A stretch of DNA of 64,000 nt, taken from the NCBI GenBank assembly GCA_018697195.1, contig CM031857.1, forward strand, positions 55,432,683 to 55,496,682, written 5' to 3'. The DNA comes from Certhia americana. Its lineage: Eukaryota > Chordata > Aves > Passeriformes > Certhiidae. Positions within the stretch are counted from its first letter, which is position 1. Each line of letters opens with the position of its first letter. The position numbers and the translations under genes are program-made. The notes below the pieces were generated by a model that searched no databases, was not told where the DNA came from, and saw nothing but the letters and a program-made list of their open reading frames with translations. Shown here in pieces: positions 25,908 to 38,499 of this stretch.

Positions 25908-26209
25908 TCACAGAACCACTGAATGGATATAGTTGGAAGGGTCCACTGGAGATCATCTGATCCAAACTCCCTGATCAGCAGAATGTCCCCTAGAGCACCT
26001 CATTCAGGATTGTGTCCAGGTGGCCTCTGAGTATTTCCAGAAAAGAAGATTCCAGAACCTCTCTGGGCAATCTGCTCCAGTGCTCACACACCCCCACAGT
26101 AAAGTCCTTCCTCAAGTTCAGGTAGAAATCCCTGTGTTCCAGAGCCTGGCTCCATCCTCACAGCAACCTCCTTTCAGACACTTAGAGACATTGATGGGGT
26201 CCCTCTCAG

Positions 26210-26509
26210 TCATTTCTTCTCAAGGCTGATCAGGCCCAGCTCCCTCAGCCTTTCCTCATAGGAGAGATGCTCCAGTCCCTTAACCATCTCTGTAGATCTC
26301 CACTGGACCTGCTCCAGGAGCTCCCTGTCTCTCTTGTGCTGAGGAGCCCAGAACTGGACACAGCTCTCCAGATGTGGCCTCAGCAGGGCTGAGTAGAGCA
26401 GCAGGATCACCTCCCTCGGCCTGCTGGCAATGCTCTTCCTAATGCATTCCAGGATACCATTCACCTTCCTGGCTACAATGGCACAATGCTGGTTCATGGA
26501 CAGCTTCAT
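26210..26509 (-). pseudogene. CR1 reverse transcriptase, C-terminal segment
   Basis: The 99-codon open segment shows the family's C-terminal landmarks in order: a cysteine/alanine-rich [15 protein letters not shown] stretch, then SALLRPHLE, then [21 protein letters not shown], and [12 protein letters not shown] near the end. These are the thumb/C-terminal part of CR1 ORF2, downstream of the polymerase active site. The segment remains open because it is relatively young. It is not a functional protein, since the catalytic part is missing and its frame differs from the upstream segment. Confidence 0.9.
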
Positions 26510-26527
26510 AGAACATCCTTAGATGGT

Positions 26528-26606
26528 CCATCCTTCCATCCATCCATCCATCCATCCATCCATCCATCCATCCATCCATCCATCCATCCATCCATCCATC
26601 CATCCA
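26528..26606. repeat. (CATC)n tetranucleotide array inside CR1
   Basis: About 18 nearly perfect CATC units run from 26536 to 26606, with an imperfect start at 26528. The array sits exactly at the break between the two CR1 ORF segments. A short non-CR1 patch (26607-26629) separates it from the upstream half. Confidence 0.95.
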
Positions 26607-26631
26607 CTTATCCAGAGTCCAGGATGAGCTG

Positions 26632-27194
26632 TTACATCTCCTTTCCAGGAATTGATGTGAGTCTGACTGGCCAATAGTTCCCTAGGTTCTCTTTCTTGCC
26701 TTTTTTGTATACTGGAGTGATGTTTGCTTTCATCCAGTGCCCAGGCACCTCTCCTGATTGCCATGACCTTCCAAAGGTGACTGAAAGTGGCCTAGCAATG
26801 ACATCTGCCAGCTCCCTCAGCATCCTATCAGGGCCCATGGACTTGGGGATATTGAGTTTGACTAAATGGTCTCTAACCCAATCCTTCTCAACCAAGGGGA
26901 AATCTTCCTCTGTCTGGACCTTCTCCCTGATCTCCTGGGTTAGAGATTCCTGAGGGCTGGCCTTGGCAATGAAGATTGAAGCAGGAAGGCATGCAATTTC
27001 TCAGCCTTTTCTACAACCTTAGTTGTAGAAAAAGTTACAACCTTAGTTGTTGCAATAGCCCCTTTTCCATTCAGTAGTGGGCCTATATTTTCCCTACTAA
27101 TAATTTTGTTGTTGATGTGTTTGAAGAAGCCCTTCCTGTTTTCCTTGACAGCCTTAGCCAGATTTAATTCCAAATGGGTCTTGGCTTTTTCCAT
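26632..27194 (-). pseudogene. CR1 ORF2, endonuclease-RT linker and N-terminal RT segment
   Basis: Two open pieces in different frames make up this segment. The upstream one (27194-26940) shows HLELNLAKAVKENRKGFF and GPLLN, the linker region before the polymerase. The downstream one (26895-26632) shows [42 protein letters not shown] and [13 protein letters not shown], the fingers region of CR1 reverse transcriptase. A frameshift or small indel lies between 26895 and 26940. The first piece contains a 24-base direct duplication (27012-27050). The catalytic FADD part that should follow is absent. Confidence 0.9.
27012..27050. repeat. 24-bp tandem duplication within CR1
   Basis: The 15-base word TACAACCTTAGTTGT occurs at 27012-27026 and 27036-27050, 24 bases apart. 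It lies in the CR1 ORF remnant and keeps its frame. It was probably a replication-slippage event after insertion. Confidence 0.85.
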
Positions 27195-27290
27195 TGAATT
27201 TCTGCATACTTGACACTATTCCTATAATCTTCTGAGGTGGCCTGTCCCTGCTTTCACCTCATGTATCTCCTGCTTATGTCTTTATTTTCT

Positions 27291-29079
27291 CTCTGGGAAT
27301 GCTATTGCAAGTGAGGGACTTCATGGAGGGGAAAATAACCTCAGTACAAGACTATCATCTTTTCCTTGATGTTACAAAATGCTTTTGAATTATATTCTCA
27401 GTCTGGCTGAAGACTTTAGAATTTGTTGTAGCTGCAGGAGCCTGATCCAGTACTTTTTTCTGGCCTGCTTTTGGATGTAGAATGAAATGTTGTTGAAGTC
27501 TTCTGACAAGAGGCAGCAGCTTCATGATGTGGTGCTACAGAGATATTTCCCTGCCACAAAACCTGACAGCATATTGAGGTCCCCATCTGATGACACTATT
27601 CCAGTGGCATCCAGCTGTGTGGTGGTGCAGGGTCACCAAAGCAAGACGGTCCCATCCCATCCCACAAGACTGTGCCACCCACACACTTCTTTCCAGCCCC
27701 AGGTAGGGCCGGAGCCAGTGGTGGGTTCTTGAAGAAGTCTGGGTGTGAGCCTGGCTCTGGTTTCCAGTAGATGTCACTGACTGATGAAGGTAGGGTAAAT
27801 GGTGGCAAAGACAACCATGCCATGGTCCCAGGGATGCAGGGTGGCTGCTCCGGTTTCTTGCCCACGTGACGTAAAGCAGAGGGGAAATGGGGGAATTACA
27901 TGCAGGGATAAAAAGGAAGGTCTAAAGGGTGGGGAAAAAACCTACTTTGGAACTCCACCATGACACTGGGCACATCGAAGCTGGTTGGTCCATCCCTGTA
28001 TCCAGGGGAGGATGTATTGCCACAACCACATCTAAGGATTTCATAATGAAGATCAGGAAAACCACCAAATGGAACAATTCCTTTGCCAATTCTCTCATCT
28101 ATCTGGACTTTGTCTTTTCCTCTGGCACAGGGCTAGCTGAAGGGGATGGTCCTACAGCTTTTCTCAGGCCATTTCAGAGAGCATCTGCTGCATCCCACTG
28201 GACCTCTTGACCAGGGATGAATTCTATGGGTCCTTTGCAGTGCCTGCTTGGACATAAATTCCACTGGAGACAGCAGCAGCCTTGCTGCAGAAAGCTGGAA
28301 GCAAGGACAACAGAACAGGATTTTTTCAGAGGCAGTAAAACTTTTTCTTAAAATATGTCAGTAAATGAGAGAACTGTGGGGTTTTAAAAGCAGGAAGATG
28401 AGAGGCTGAGTCAGACAGGGTTGCTGACCACAGCTCTGCCTGCAAACTGGAAATGAAAACAAAATAATTTCTGTGCTATAGAAATATCTAATTATCATCT
28501 GCCATCTCAAATGCCTCCAAAGAGAAACTCCTGCAGAGACCTTTAAAGCTCTTTTAGCACAGAAAGTAGGAAAATATTCTGTCAGATTGAACCAAGATGC
28601 AGAGTGTGATCATATAAATCCCATGTCTTGGAGCACAGCCCAGATGCTTCTGACTTGGTTGTTTTTTGTGGCAGTTTAGCAATTCAGCAGAATCATGGTT
28701 GCAGTCTTAGATCTACTGGTTTTGCTAGTGGTGGTCCTTGAACTAATTACTTATGTAAATAAACATTTGAAAAACATAGAGGAGGTGCACTAAATTGTGG
28801 GAAAAAAGAAAAAAAAGTATTGCTATCAACTTCCAGCAATATATCTGGGGTTAGAAATTATCATTCTTTATTGAATTCACAGAGGCTTTATTTTTAGAGA
28901 AGATAAAAGCTGCTAAGCCTTCAGTTCCTGGCACATCTCTTTGGAGCAAGAAGAGAGCGACAGCAATTAACAGGGAGCTCTCTGGCACTGCTGATGGATA
29001 GGGGCTTTTCTGTGCATTTGAATCTTTGAGCCCCCTAAGAGAGAGGAATTGGTGAGGTAGGCAGTGCACAGCCCAACAA
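27291..29079. other. Unique noncoding sequence, no gene seen
   Basis: Chance open frames only (27535-27777 minus and 27596-27865 minus overlap each other). The CR1 boundary on the left is vague. No other repeat family was recognised. Confidence 0.4.
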
Positions 29080-29960
29080 AGGTAATTATTGGTAATGAAA
29101 ACAGAACAGCACAGCCACCACTCCAGCGAAACGATGCCAGCCAGTGTGGGAGGCCCTGGGCTCGTTATCGACCTTCCAGAAGCCCTTGGTGGCATTCCTC
29201 AGGAGTGGGTTGATGTGATTCCCACGGGACTGCCGCCGTCACCTGTCCCGCGGGCAGCAGCGCCAGGGAGCGTTGCGAAAGGGCCAGAGGTGCAGAACAA
29301 CCTCGTCGAAAACACCTTTGGTGGGCCAGACCTTCATTTTTCCCCCTTAGAATATCTTTTAAATGAAGCAACTCTGGTGGAAAGAAGAGGGCGAGCAAAC
29401 ATTTAGAAGTGTTTATTGAATGAAACAAGGTTTTAAAAAGCCGTATTATTGTCCCGGGACACAATGGCCGTTACTGTTTTTGTTGGTAAGTACCCGTGTG
29501 ATTTAAAGCTGCTGACAGCACCAGACGCTCACAATGAAATCATCTCTCCCTCCCCTCCGCGCAGTTCAGGCAGACACTCATTTGTATGTATGGGTTCAGC
29601 CTGTCTGCTGCGGCTGGCCAAAGCGACAGATACTAATGGCATATGTTAATTACAAACCAACAACTTCATTTCATTTGGGTGTTTATTAACATTCTCACTT
29701 CTGCCCGTGGAGGCAGCTGGCGGGAGATGCTGCGGCTGCCGGGATCACAGGCGATCTCCGATCCGGGACCGCGATGTGCGCTGGATTACGCCTGGCAGCC
29801 CGGCCAGCAGCCCGGCATCCCAGCGCTGATTTTCCCTCCCCACCTCTGCTCACAAGGCTGCAGAGGGGCTGGAGAGAAGACGGGAGCTCAGGAGGAAACT
29901 CCCAGCCACAGCTGCTGGACGGCTCCAGGTGTGGCTGTGCTCGGAACCCGGCATTTCGCC
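29080..29960. promoter_or_regulatory. CpG-rich block, candidate enhancer or noncoding-RNA promoter
   Basis: CpG frequency rises sharply: eight in about 80 bases near 29221-29300 and about fourteen in 130 bases near 29701-29830, while most of the window is CpG-poor. Between these islets lies AT-richer sequence with several factor-type words: FOX-like TGTTTATT at 29410 and 29680, ACAATGG at 29461, GTTAATTAC at 29645 and a 12-bp palindrome TGTCCCGGGACA at 29450-29461. Overlapping short frames on both strands (29089-29406 plus, 29165-29464 minus) cancel each other as coding evidence. The composition suits a developmental enhancer or an unmethylated CpG island. Which of these it is cannot be decided here. 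Confidence 0.5.
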
Positions 29961-32900
29961 ATTGTGTAACAGCCCCAAACAGCTGGAAAACAGCTCAATA
30001 ATTTGGAATTTAGGGGGATCATAAAGTACCTGGTGTAAGCAGCGAATGCAGCCAAACGGGTTTTGCTGGGAATAAGGGGAATTGTCATCTCGCGTGGAGC
30101 CAGGATCCATCTACTCTCCTGTCCAATTGCTGAGTGTAATTGGAGACAAATACTTCAAAGGGAAATGCAAGAAACATTTAAAGGGACGATTCAGGTGATG
30201 CTCCCTTACCTTCCTCTTCACAACTGGTTTGTGATATTGGAAAAATGAGATAAAAGATTACTTTGTAAGAAAGAAAGGATATCAGATTTTCATTTCTGAA
30301 CCCCTCATCCTTATAAAGAACCATCCATCTCAGTGATTTCTTATGGCATGGTGATGTAAGATGATCAGGTAATTCTGTAATATATTTTTAAAAAATCCTC
30401 AAATCTCTTTTCAAGCTGTTGTTCTTCAATTTGGTGCAACTTTATACATAAACACTGTGCTGGCCAGGAGTCATGGCCAGTGGAGCCAAACTGGATGCAG
30501 CTAGGTTTTGCAGTTGTATAGAGCAAACCCACCAGCTCATGGTATAAAACAAGCAGAGTCAGACATAGGACTACAAAGAGGAGCAGTGTGAGCAGGCTAT
30601 TCTCTGCCACCTTTGAAATAAATTGTATTAATCAAAAGACATTTTCAGGAGCATTTTCTAGGAGGCAGCTGTGTGGCTGATGGGAAGCTTTGAGGCAGAA
30701 TGAAAGAAAAATAGGAGAGTTCCTTTGCTTTTGTTCTCAGAGTGGGTTTGATGCACGTCAAACCCTGTGTGAGATAAGTCTGAGTATTCCTGGCATTCCT
30801 CTCAGCAGGCATTAGGCTGCCTTTGGCATCTGGGGACTTCATATAGCATTGTGCTGCCCTGGTGACTGTGAGTTGTTAAGTCCCCGCATAATTCCCTACA
30901 GCCTTCACTCATCTGGAAGTAAAGCATAATTAGCAATTTTTGTTATGTCACTGTTTAACCCTTCTATAGAGTTTGTGTTTTGTACTGTTCGTTTACAAAT
31001 ATCCAAGAGCCAAAATGATACATCTGCTTTTATTTGTTGAGATGTGCAAAGAATTATTGTAGATTAGTAAGACACAACTGTCCTTTACAGTTGGCTGTTT
31101 TCTCTTCTTTCTGTATCCTGTTTTTCTTCCTGATGTTAATTACTTAAGTTAGTGGTTTGGCCAATTTTGCTACACAATATAAATGAAAAGCAAACAAAAA
31201 GACCTAAAAACCAAAAAAACCCAACCCCATAACATAAAATAAAGTGCTTGATACCATGTAGGTCATAATCTAAAAGGCCACTTGAGGAAATTTGATTTTT
31301 GTGTGCAGTTCATTCTCAAATTCTTGTATTTGTTCCTAGAGGCTGTTCTTGAGCAATTCAGAATGGTCATGTGGAGGATCTGTAGGGTGAAGCCAGGCAA
31401 GGGGGTGCTTCTCTGTGGCCTACAGCATTTTTTCCCCTAGAGGAGGCAGAGAATGGTTCCTTTCCTTCCCTCCTTCGTGGGACACAAAGACATAAATACC
31501 TCTGCCTCCAAGCAGCTGCTTGTGTGGTTTTTCTTCATGCTGACCCAGGACAGGGCTCTGAGGCCTCTGAGGTCTCAACAGGACTGGAGAAGTCATATCT
31601 AGGATGAGTAAGCCAGAACAGTAGAATGAACAACTTTTTTTTCACTGTTTACATCCAGCAAAATCCCCACACGATCACTTGTCACACAAAGGCAAGCACA
31701 GCACCAAAATCATGTCAGAAGAGCAAGGGTTCTTGGTTTAGCAACTTCTATTGAAAACTATTTTGTTTCTTGTTAAAAGACAAGACATTTAATTATCTGG
31801 CTGTACATTGTTCTCCCTCCCCATGCTACTGGACTGATGGGACATTTCAGTTCTTTGCTGACATGTAGCAAAGCCAAAACCTTTGGATACTACAGTGAGG
31901 AGTTTGCATGCATTGTCCCAGTCCCCTGTAGAAACTGTCCTCTAGATAGAGGGAATTAAGTTTCTTTCTTACAGTGAAAAACAATCCTGTATTGCACCAA
32001 CCATGTAACCAGGAGGTGTCCATGGGACTGGGTTTTAACAACAGCTCACAAAGGAGGACTAAATTGTCCATCATTATCCCAGGGCAAAGGCAGTCATGTC
32101 ACCTGCATACACCCATAGGCAATCTCACCCTTGAAGGACCTGTAGTTCAATGCCCTGTGTCTGACTTTTGTATTAATAGAAATTATAAAATTAGAGTGGG
32201 AATGTCCTTGGATGGCTTCTGCTGTGTTCTGTTTCCATAGGATCAACTGCCCTGCTGAGAATCTCTGGTTGGTAAATCCCAGCTATCATACAGAAGTTTT
32301 GTTCCCATGTACACAGTCACAAACCACATTGAAGATCCCCCTTCCTTGTGAAGCTCTGCCTTTTGTGTGCATCCACTGAGAAACCATGATGCAGGATTTT
32401 TCCAGCCATGTGTTTTCTGCTGTTTCTGGTATACCCTCTACCCAGTTCAGTATGTTTAAATTCATCAGGAGAAAAAGATAAAACTGGTAGGCTGATAAAA
32501 GCAGTACAAGAGGAATTGATAAGAGTTTGTCATTGACCATGGTGGATGGGATGCATTGGGTGAAGCAAATGGGGCCCATCTTTGCAGCAAAGCCTGGTGA
32601 CACCTGTCAGTCCTTACCTCTGTGTTGGCGCATGCCAACACTGGTCCCAGGTGAAGCCAAGCACTCTGATCCCCAGGAACCCTCTGGGCAGCTGCTTCTC
32701 CCTCCAGAAGTAATCTCCATCACAAACCCAAGCTCCCTGGGGATGGCTTGTGAGGTAGGACCTCAGATATAATTTTCTAGCCTGAAAGCCTGAACACTTT
32801 GGAGGATCAGGCCTCCTCTTTCCTCCTTTCTGCACCACATATCAGAGAACCAAGGACTGGAACCAATGCAATACTGAGTTGCCAGTAAAAACATCCCCAC

Positions 32901-33197
32901 TAAGTCCTAAAGGAAGGACTTGGGAAAAGGAATTTGGGATATTTTTTTCTGGACTGCTAGGACCCTCCAAAGCACAGTGATTGCACCAGTCTGGAAAACA
33001 AAAGCTGCAGACCCGAAATCTTGAATCAGGAACAGGAAGCCCTGGCTGAACTGATAACTGGGACATTGCTTTAAAACAGCCTGGTGAATACAGCAGGCCA
33101 GCAAGGCTAAGGCCAGGGTGGGCTGTACCTCTCCCATCATCTATTAGCTCCCTTGCAGTAAAGAGAAGAACTGATTCAAAACCAGACTTACATTCTC
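29961..33197. other. Unique noncoding sequence, no gene seen
   Basis: No gene or repeat was recognised. The stretch at about 30860-31160 is AT-rich, without transposon features, and has homeodomain-type words (TAATTAG near 30929, TTAATTACTTAAG near 31136). It may be a conserved noncoding element. A GTGTTGGC-GCAT-GCCAACAC inverted repeat lies at 32622-32641 and resembles an NFI site with a spacer one base short. Confidence 0.35.
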
Positions 33198-33220
33198 AGG
33201 AGCATTTTTAAAATGCTCCT
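33198..33220. repeat. 23-base palindrome with 11-bp perfect arms
   Basis: The arms 33198-33208 and 33210-33220 are exact reverse complements around a single T. The flanks do not pair. It is short enough to be a chance event. Confidence 0.85.
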
Positions 33221-36200
33221 CAGATAAATGGAGAGGAAAGTGGGTAAAACTCAGTCATGGATAAAAATTGCCCGTGAGAGCGTAAAGCAGGAGTTCACTT
33301 GCTGTGTGACAAAGGCAGCACATGGCTACTGGTGTCCTGATGGACAAAGCAGGAGGAGGGGAAGAGAAAAGGAAATATGCTGAAGACAGCAATTTGTCCA
33401 GGTTAATTGAAACTAGAAAAACTTGTGAGGCACTTCAGAGATAAAGTCAAAGTAGTCTGAAGAAGCCTAGAAAGAGCAATAAAAAGATTTGAGGAGCAGA
33501 AGAGACTGAAAGATGAAAAAACTCAGGTGAGAGTGATGGTAGATATGAAGGAACCTGACAGAGTGACTTGAGATAATATAGAATATGTCAGCTGAAGTAA
33601 CACAGAGAATTTCAGCTGAACAAGGTATTTCCTTTTATTTAACACAAAAGTGACATCAGATGAAAATGAAAGATGATGGATATAAACATCCAAAAAAGAA
33701 ACACTGCTTTTCAGAACAGTATGCACTTCCACTGCCATAACTAAACAGGTGGGCTTTTTCCATTCTGCCTAAATACAGGGCGATGCCCATAGGTGTGTGA
33801 CTTCATTTTTCTCTCACAACACTAACAGAAAATGCTTCATGCATGGGAATGGTTTTCATAAGGTGGTGTTAAAAGAGATAATTCATTTGAATTCCAGGAA
33901 CAGCTTGCATTTACATGACTAATAGGCCCAGCAGGTATGTCAAGAGAAAAAATGCTCTGAAAGCCACCCTACTTTGAGGTGTGATACAACCAGTAATTGC
34001 CTAAGAGTAGCAGGAAAAAAATTCCATGAACTATGTACTCCAAATGCACCTGATTCGAGGATCCTTTCACTGTCTTTTAGCAATAAACATTTCTGGAAGC
34101 AAATATATCAAGTGAGTTAATTAGCAGGCTGGCTGGGACCTATGTCCTTAGCAACCTCTGCAGTCAGGTGGAATGCAGTACACATGCTACAGGAAGCAAA
34201 ATAAAATCCCATTTTATCAAGCTTCTCTTAGGACAGTGAAAATTCATGTAAACCTGTTGGAGGAGATCCCAGAGAAAGCTTTCCCTCCATGTACCCTCCT
34301 GGAACCCCAAATATTCCCACAGACCAACAGATCTAAACCCGGTGGAGCTCTGTTTTCCCTTGGGAGAAATGAGAGGCCCAGTGGCCAGAGTGGCAGAGCT
34401 GGGTCCCTCAGCCCAACCCAACCCCACCACTTTCTGCATTGAGCTGCAAAGGGAGGACACTGTAGCACCTTTGACAGAGCAGCCAGCGGCCACAGCCACA
34501 GGGCAGAGCACAGACTCCCAGCTGAGTAAATCCTTGCTACGCTGTAAGACTAACTCTGAAACCACCAGGGAAGGTTACACACAACTGGGGATATTGCCAA
34601 GCAGTTATATTCCCAATGTAAGAGAAAGTGGAAGTGTCACAGTTTAGCCTTCTGTTCCTACAATGCTGTTCACCTACCTCATTCAAATTTCCTTTTTTCC
34701 CTTTAATGAGTGTGTTGTTTGTTACCCACCTGACTCCCATTTGGGAATGTTTTAAGATTGGCTGCCCCTCAGAACAGCATATCCTGCTATTTGCCAGGTT
34801 GATGGTACTGAGCTCAAACTGGAGTGTTTGTAGTGATGCCCTTACACTTGAACCAGGCCTGGCTACTGCCCATCAAGTCCTGCAGAAGGGTAACACACAC
34901 ACGACTCTTACTCACTCCTTAGGAAAAGCTGAACAAGATTTGCCTCCATGAGCGGATACAGTATCTCATCATGATCTGGAAGGATCATGCTCAAAGATGC
35001 AGCGCTGGGATGACAAATCCGTAAACTCCTTTGGGATCTGTTTCTTTGTAAATACACAGACATGACTCATTACACTAATGTAGTTATGTGTGAAAATTCA
35101 AGGGGAAAATATAACCCCAAACCACCTTCATAAGAAAATAAGCTGCAAAGCCAAACATTACTGCATGCCTTTTTTATTTTTTTTTTTTGCCTGGCTATCA
35201 GCAGTTTACAAGTTCCCTCTTGTTGGCCCTTGGGAAACAGCACATCCCGAGACTATGAGCACCAGGCAGTTCAAAGCAATGCCAATGCTCTTCTGTGTGA
35301 TTAAAAACTCAGGTTCGCTGAAATTTGTTGGAATTGTCCATTGGCCTAGACAGTTCATGAATTCCTTCCTGTATGCCATGCTGTCTGATCCTTGCAGGCC
35401 AAAGTGTTTATTCCCTGTGGCTCTTGTGCTTGATAAAGGCTCCCAGGTCTCATCCTGCTCCCCAGCAAGCCTTTGGAGGTTTGATGTTGCAAGTGCTCTG
35501 CTAATGGGCTGTGCGCTGGTGCTAATGAGGTTCAGAGCACTGACCACAGAGGGGATGGGCCACTTGTTATTTTTCTAATTAATTCAAGAACTAATCACAC
35601 AGCAGCATGCTCCAGAAGACAGTCCATCATCTAACAACCCTGTTAAGAAGTCTGCACAAATCTGTCCTCTCTGCATTTGCCCGAGTATTTTTTCCTGCTT
35701 TTTGCAACTCATTTGAACAAAAGATGGCAAAAAATCTTGTTCTACCAGCTGCTTGTGTTCTCCCCCATGGCAGCCCATCCTGTACATTAGCTCCTTCTGC
35801 TGTTTTAAATCATTTGGCATTCCTTTTGGGCCCACCCATCTTGCATACCCTGAGCTTAAATTCTTGACCCCTACTGGGAGATGACATTAGCTCTCCGCTT
35901 CACTGCCTCTCCCATCTTACTCAAAGCTTATCTAAACCCACAGTTGCTCATATCTCTGATTTCTCTTTTTCTTTTGGTCATAACACTCTAATTAGAGCCT
36001 TGAAGCATACAGAGATGTGATTTGCATGAAAGACACTATTCAAAACGAAACTGGTTCCCAACCCATACAGCTTAGCAGCAACATTTGAAGGCGATAAGTT
36101 ATTTAGAGCCCTCACTTCTTGCCATTATTTTTTAAACCACTCAAAGCCCCATTCTTCTGCTCTTTTCTAAGGGATTGAAGCTAGTTTCTCTAGTTTTTCT

Positions 36201-38036
36201 GGATGGGTAGTATTCTCATAGCTCTGTACCATGTTAAATAAATCCTAGAAGAGTTTCCACATTCCTCTTCAGTGTGTATATATTTACTTGAATGTGTATC
36301 ACCTGTTCCCCAGCCCACACAGTGGATGTCTATCCTGTATATTAAAACACAGAAAATAAGGCCATTATGATAAACATCTGCACTCACTGATTTCTTTCTG
36401 TTCCAAAGCTGCTTATCAAAAAAAAAAAAAGAAAAAGACAGAAATTTATATCAGAGTGGTAGGTAACTCTAAAGTGAAGTGCTAACAGTAAAGATGAAGA
36501 AATGTCATTATAGTTACTCGTTATTATTAAATATTAACTAAAATCTGTGAAGTTTGTAAGCACCCTATCTACATACCCAAGTGGTTGTCTTATGTTTGAA
36601 GCCTCCCCTCAGAAGAAAAGCAGCTCCTGGTGCCATTTGGCACGAAGGGGACATAAGTTACAGAAGACCTGACGCAAGGAATTTGTGCTGTGGCTATTCA
36701 TGGTGCCAGTGCTTTCCACGTAACTCTCCATTCATGGCCTGCTTGGGGAATGGGATGTGTCCCAGGCGCAGGAGAAAAGCCAGAAAAGGGCCATTTATTG
36801 GTAGCATATTCAAAGCAACATTTGCAAAATAAATTCAGCACAAATGAAATCTGGCCCAAGCAATGTTGACAAATCCTTGCTTGTGCTCTTCACAGAGAGC
36901 AAGTCATGCCCTTGCTGGGGCACTCTGGCTGGGTTCTGTGAATGTCCTGTTGCCTGTAAGGATGCTTTCCCCATCCTAAAACTGTGAAAACTCCCAGCAC
37001 ACTGAATGCATGGCTAATCCCATGGGAAGTTTTCTGCACTGTGCTGTTTCAGCAGCCAGCCAGGCAACAGCAAATCAGTTGTGCAGACCCAAGCGTTTCC
37101 CTGTTCCCCTGCTTTTGAACAGGCAAGGATGAAGAACAAACTTCTAATGAATGGACTTGAGTGCACTGAATGTGCTCCTGGCTGGAGTGGTACAGCTCCA
37201 CTGGCCTTGGGCAGAAATGCTGCAGAGGATTGACATAAGGAGCAAAGCACTCAAATGTCAGAGCTGAATTTGGCCCTGTAATTTTAGTCTGAGGCAGTAC
37301 CAGGTTAAACTATGCAGCACTACATGTAAAGTTGAATGTTGTTACTCCAAGGATGAGGGACAGAGGCCGGGCCAAGGCTGAATGCAGTGACAAGGGTTAA
37401 AAATCAATAAGGAGTCTAGATTAAGAGAGAGCTGAGAATGCTACATCTACATTGGACATGAGTGCTGAGCAGAGAAGTTCCTGCTGCCATGGGAAGTTGC
37501 ACCCCTGCTCATCACTACATCCCAACCCCTCCTCCATGTCAGTAGCATGTCTTCAGTTTCCAGGGCTCTGACACAGCCAAAATGAAGAGCAGGGTCCCAG
37601 ACCTTGAGCTAGTCCCTTTCCTCCACCCTGTTTCAAGACAGCTCTCCCCTGTGGATATCCATCTACTTCATCTGTGTCTTGAGCTGGCCTTGCTCTGTGG
37701 GGCTGCATTTATTGTTTTATATAAAAGATAATTCTGAGAAGAGCAAGCCAGAGAATGTGTCAGAGAAGAGGAAGAAGTAACTCCAAATAAGTGCATGCAA
37801 ACAGGGATGACTGCCAGTGATTATTCCCAGAGTTGTGCCTCCTGAACCCACCACATTCCCATCCCATGATGTTTGTTCTTCTCTCCAGGCTGACTGCAAT
37901 CATTACCCAACAGATATTGTGGAATTTCACTGTCAACTAGTAAAACTAGGCCCTAGAAATGAGCTTCCTCTATAATTACTTCAGAATACTCAGAGGACCA
38001 GATGTGGAGGCATGTGAGACACATCACAACATAACA
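33221..38036. other. Unique noncoding sequence, no gene seen
   Basis: The longest frame is 35090-35578 (+, 162 codons), with an overlapping 113-codon frame on the other strand. Neither has a recognisable domain. An AT-rich stretch at about 35960-36130 contains an octamer-type ATTTGCAT at 36020. A short A run is at 36419-36431. No transposon was recognised. Confidence 0.35.
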
Positions 38037-38132
38037 GGATGGTTGTGGCTGGGCAGGATCTCTGGGGATCATCTAGTTCAAGACCCCTGCTGAAACAGGG
38101 CTGGTTGCCCAGGTCCATGTTCAGACTGCAGT
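38037..38132 (-). mobile_element. Short CR1 3'-end fragment
   Basis: On the plus strand the stretch reads as the reverse complement of the CR1 3' UTR: 'ggatggttgtggctggg', 'ctctggggatcatctagttca', 'cccctgctgaaacaggg' and 'ggttgcccaggtccatgttcagac'. Only about 95 bases remain. The extreme 3' terminus is missing or degraded, so this copy is both short and old. Confidence 0.8.
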
Positions 38133-38499
38133 CCCAAACTCCAGCAGCAGGAAAAGGTCCTGAGGCGAGCCGGCTTCTCAGAGGGAAGAGAAACTCTCAG
38201 AAGATGCTCCGGCCAGATGGCAAAAGATGCCTTCATGGCTTCTGTAGTATAAAGCAGAAAGCGGCAGGGGTGAGACTGGGGTTTAAGTGGAAATAGGTTT
38301 TGGCAACAAAGAAATAGATGGATACCAGTCAAGGGGGCTGCCCCAAATTAGAACGATAGTAATCCAAACTCCCATCAGTGCAGTTTCATTCTGGCCTATG
38401 GAGCTGAGTTAAGGGCAGTGCTTTAAAAGAAAATAAACCAGAGTTGGGAAGACAGTACAGCTGTTATGGTTAGAGGGAGACCCAGCACCCAGGGATGTG

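Larger units (their letters stand above)
25908..27290 (-). mobile_element. CR1 LINE, 5'-truncated and internally rearranged
   Basis: This is a CR1 non-LTR retrotransposon on the minus strand. The left edge (TCACAGAA, 25908) is the usual CR1 3' terminus, then comes 3' UTR sequence up to about 26209, then the end of the reverse-transcriptase ORF (26210-26509). After a tetranucleotide array at 26528-26606 the upstream half of the ORF resumes (about 26630-27194) and fades near 27290. The endonuclease domain and 5' UTR are absent, which is normal 5' truncation for CR1. The part between the two ORF segments, which in the family carries the FADD catalytic box, is missing. The copy is inactive. It is far better preserved than the relic at 348-1020, so it inserted later. 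Confidence 0.93.

Noticed and set aside
26528..26606. CRISPR-like or satellite array
   Set aside because: It is a simple tetranucleotide microsatellite without spacers.
35090..35578. 162-codon plus-strand open frame
   Set aside because: It has an overlapping minus-strand partner, low-information composition and a homopolymeric phenylalanine run from a T tract.
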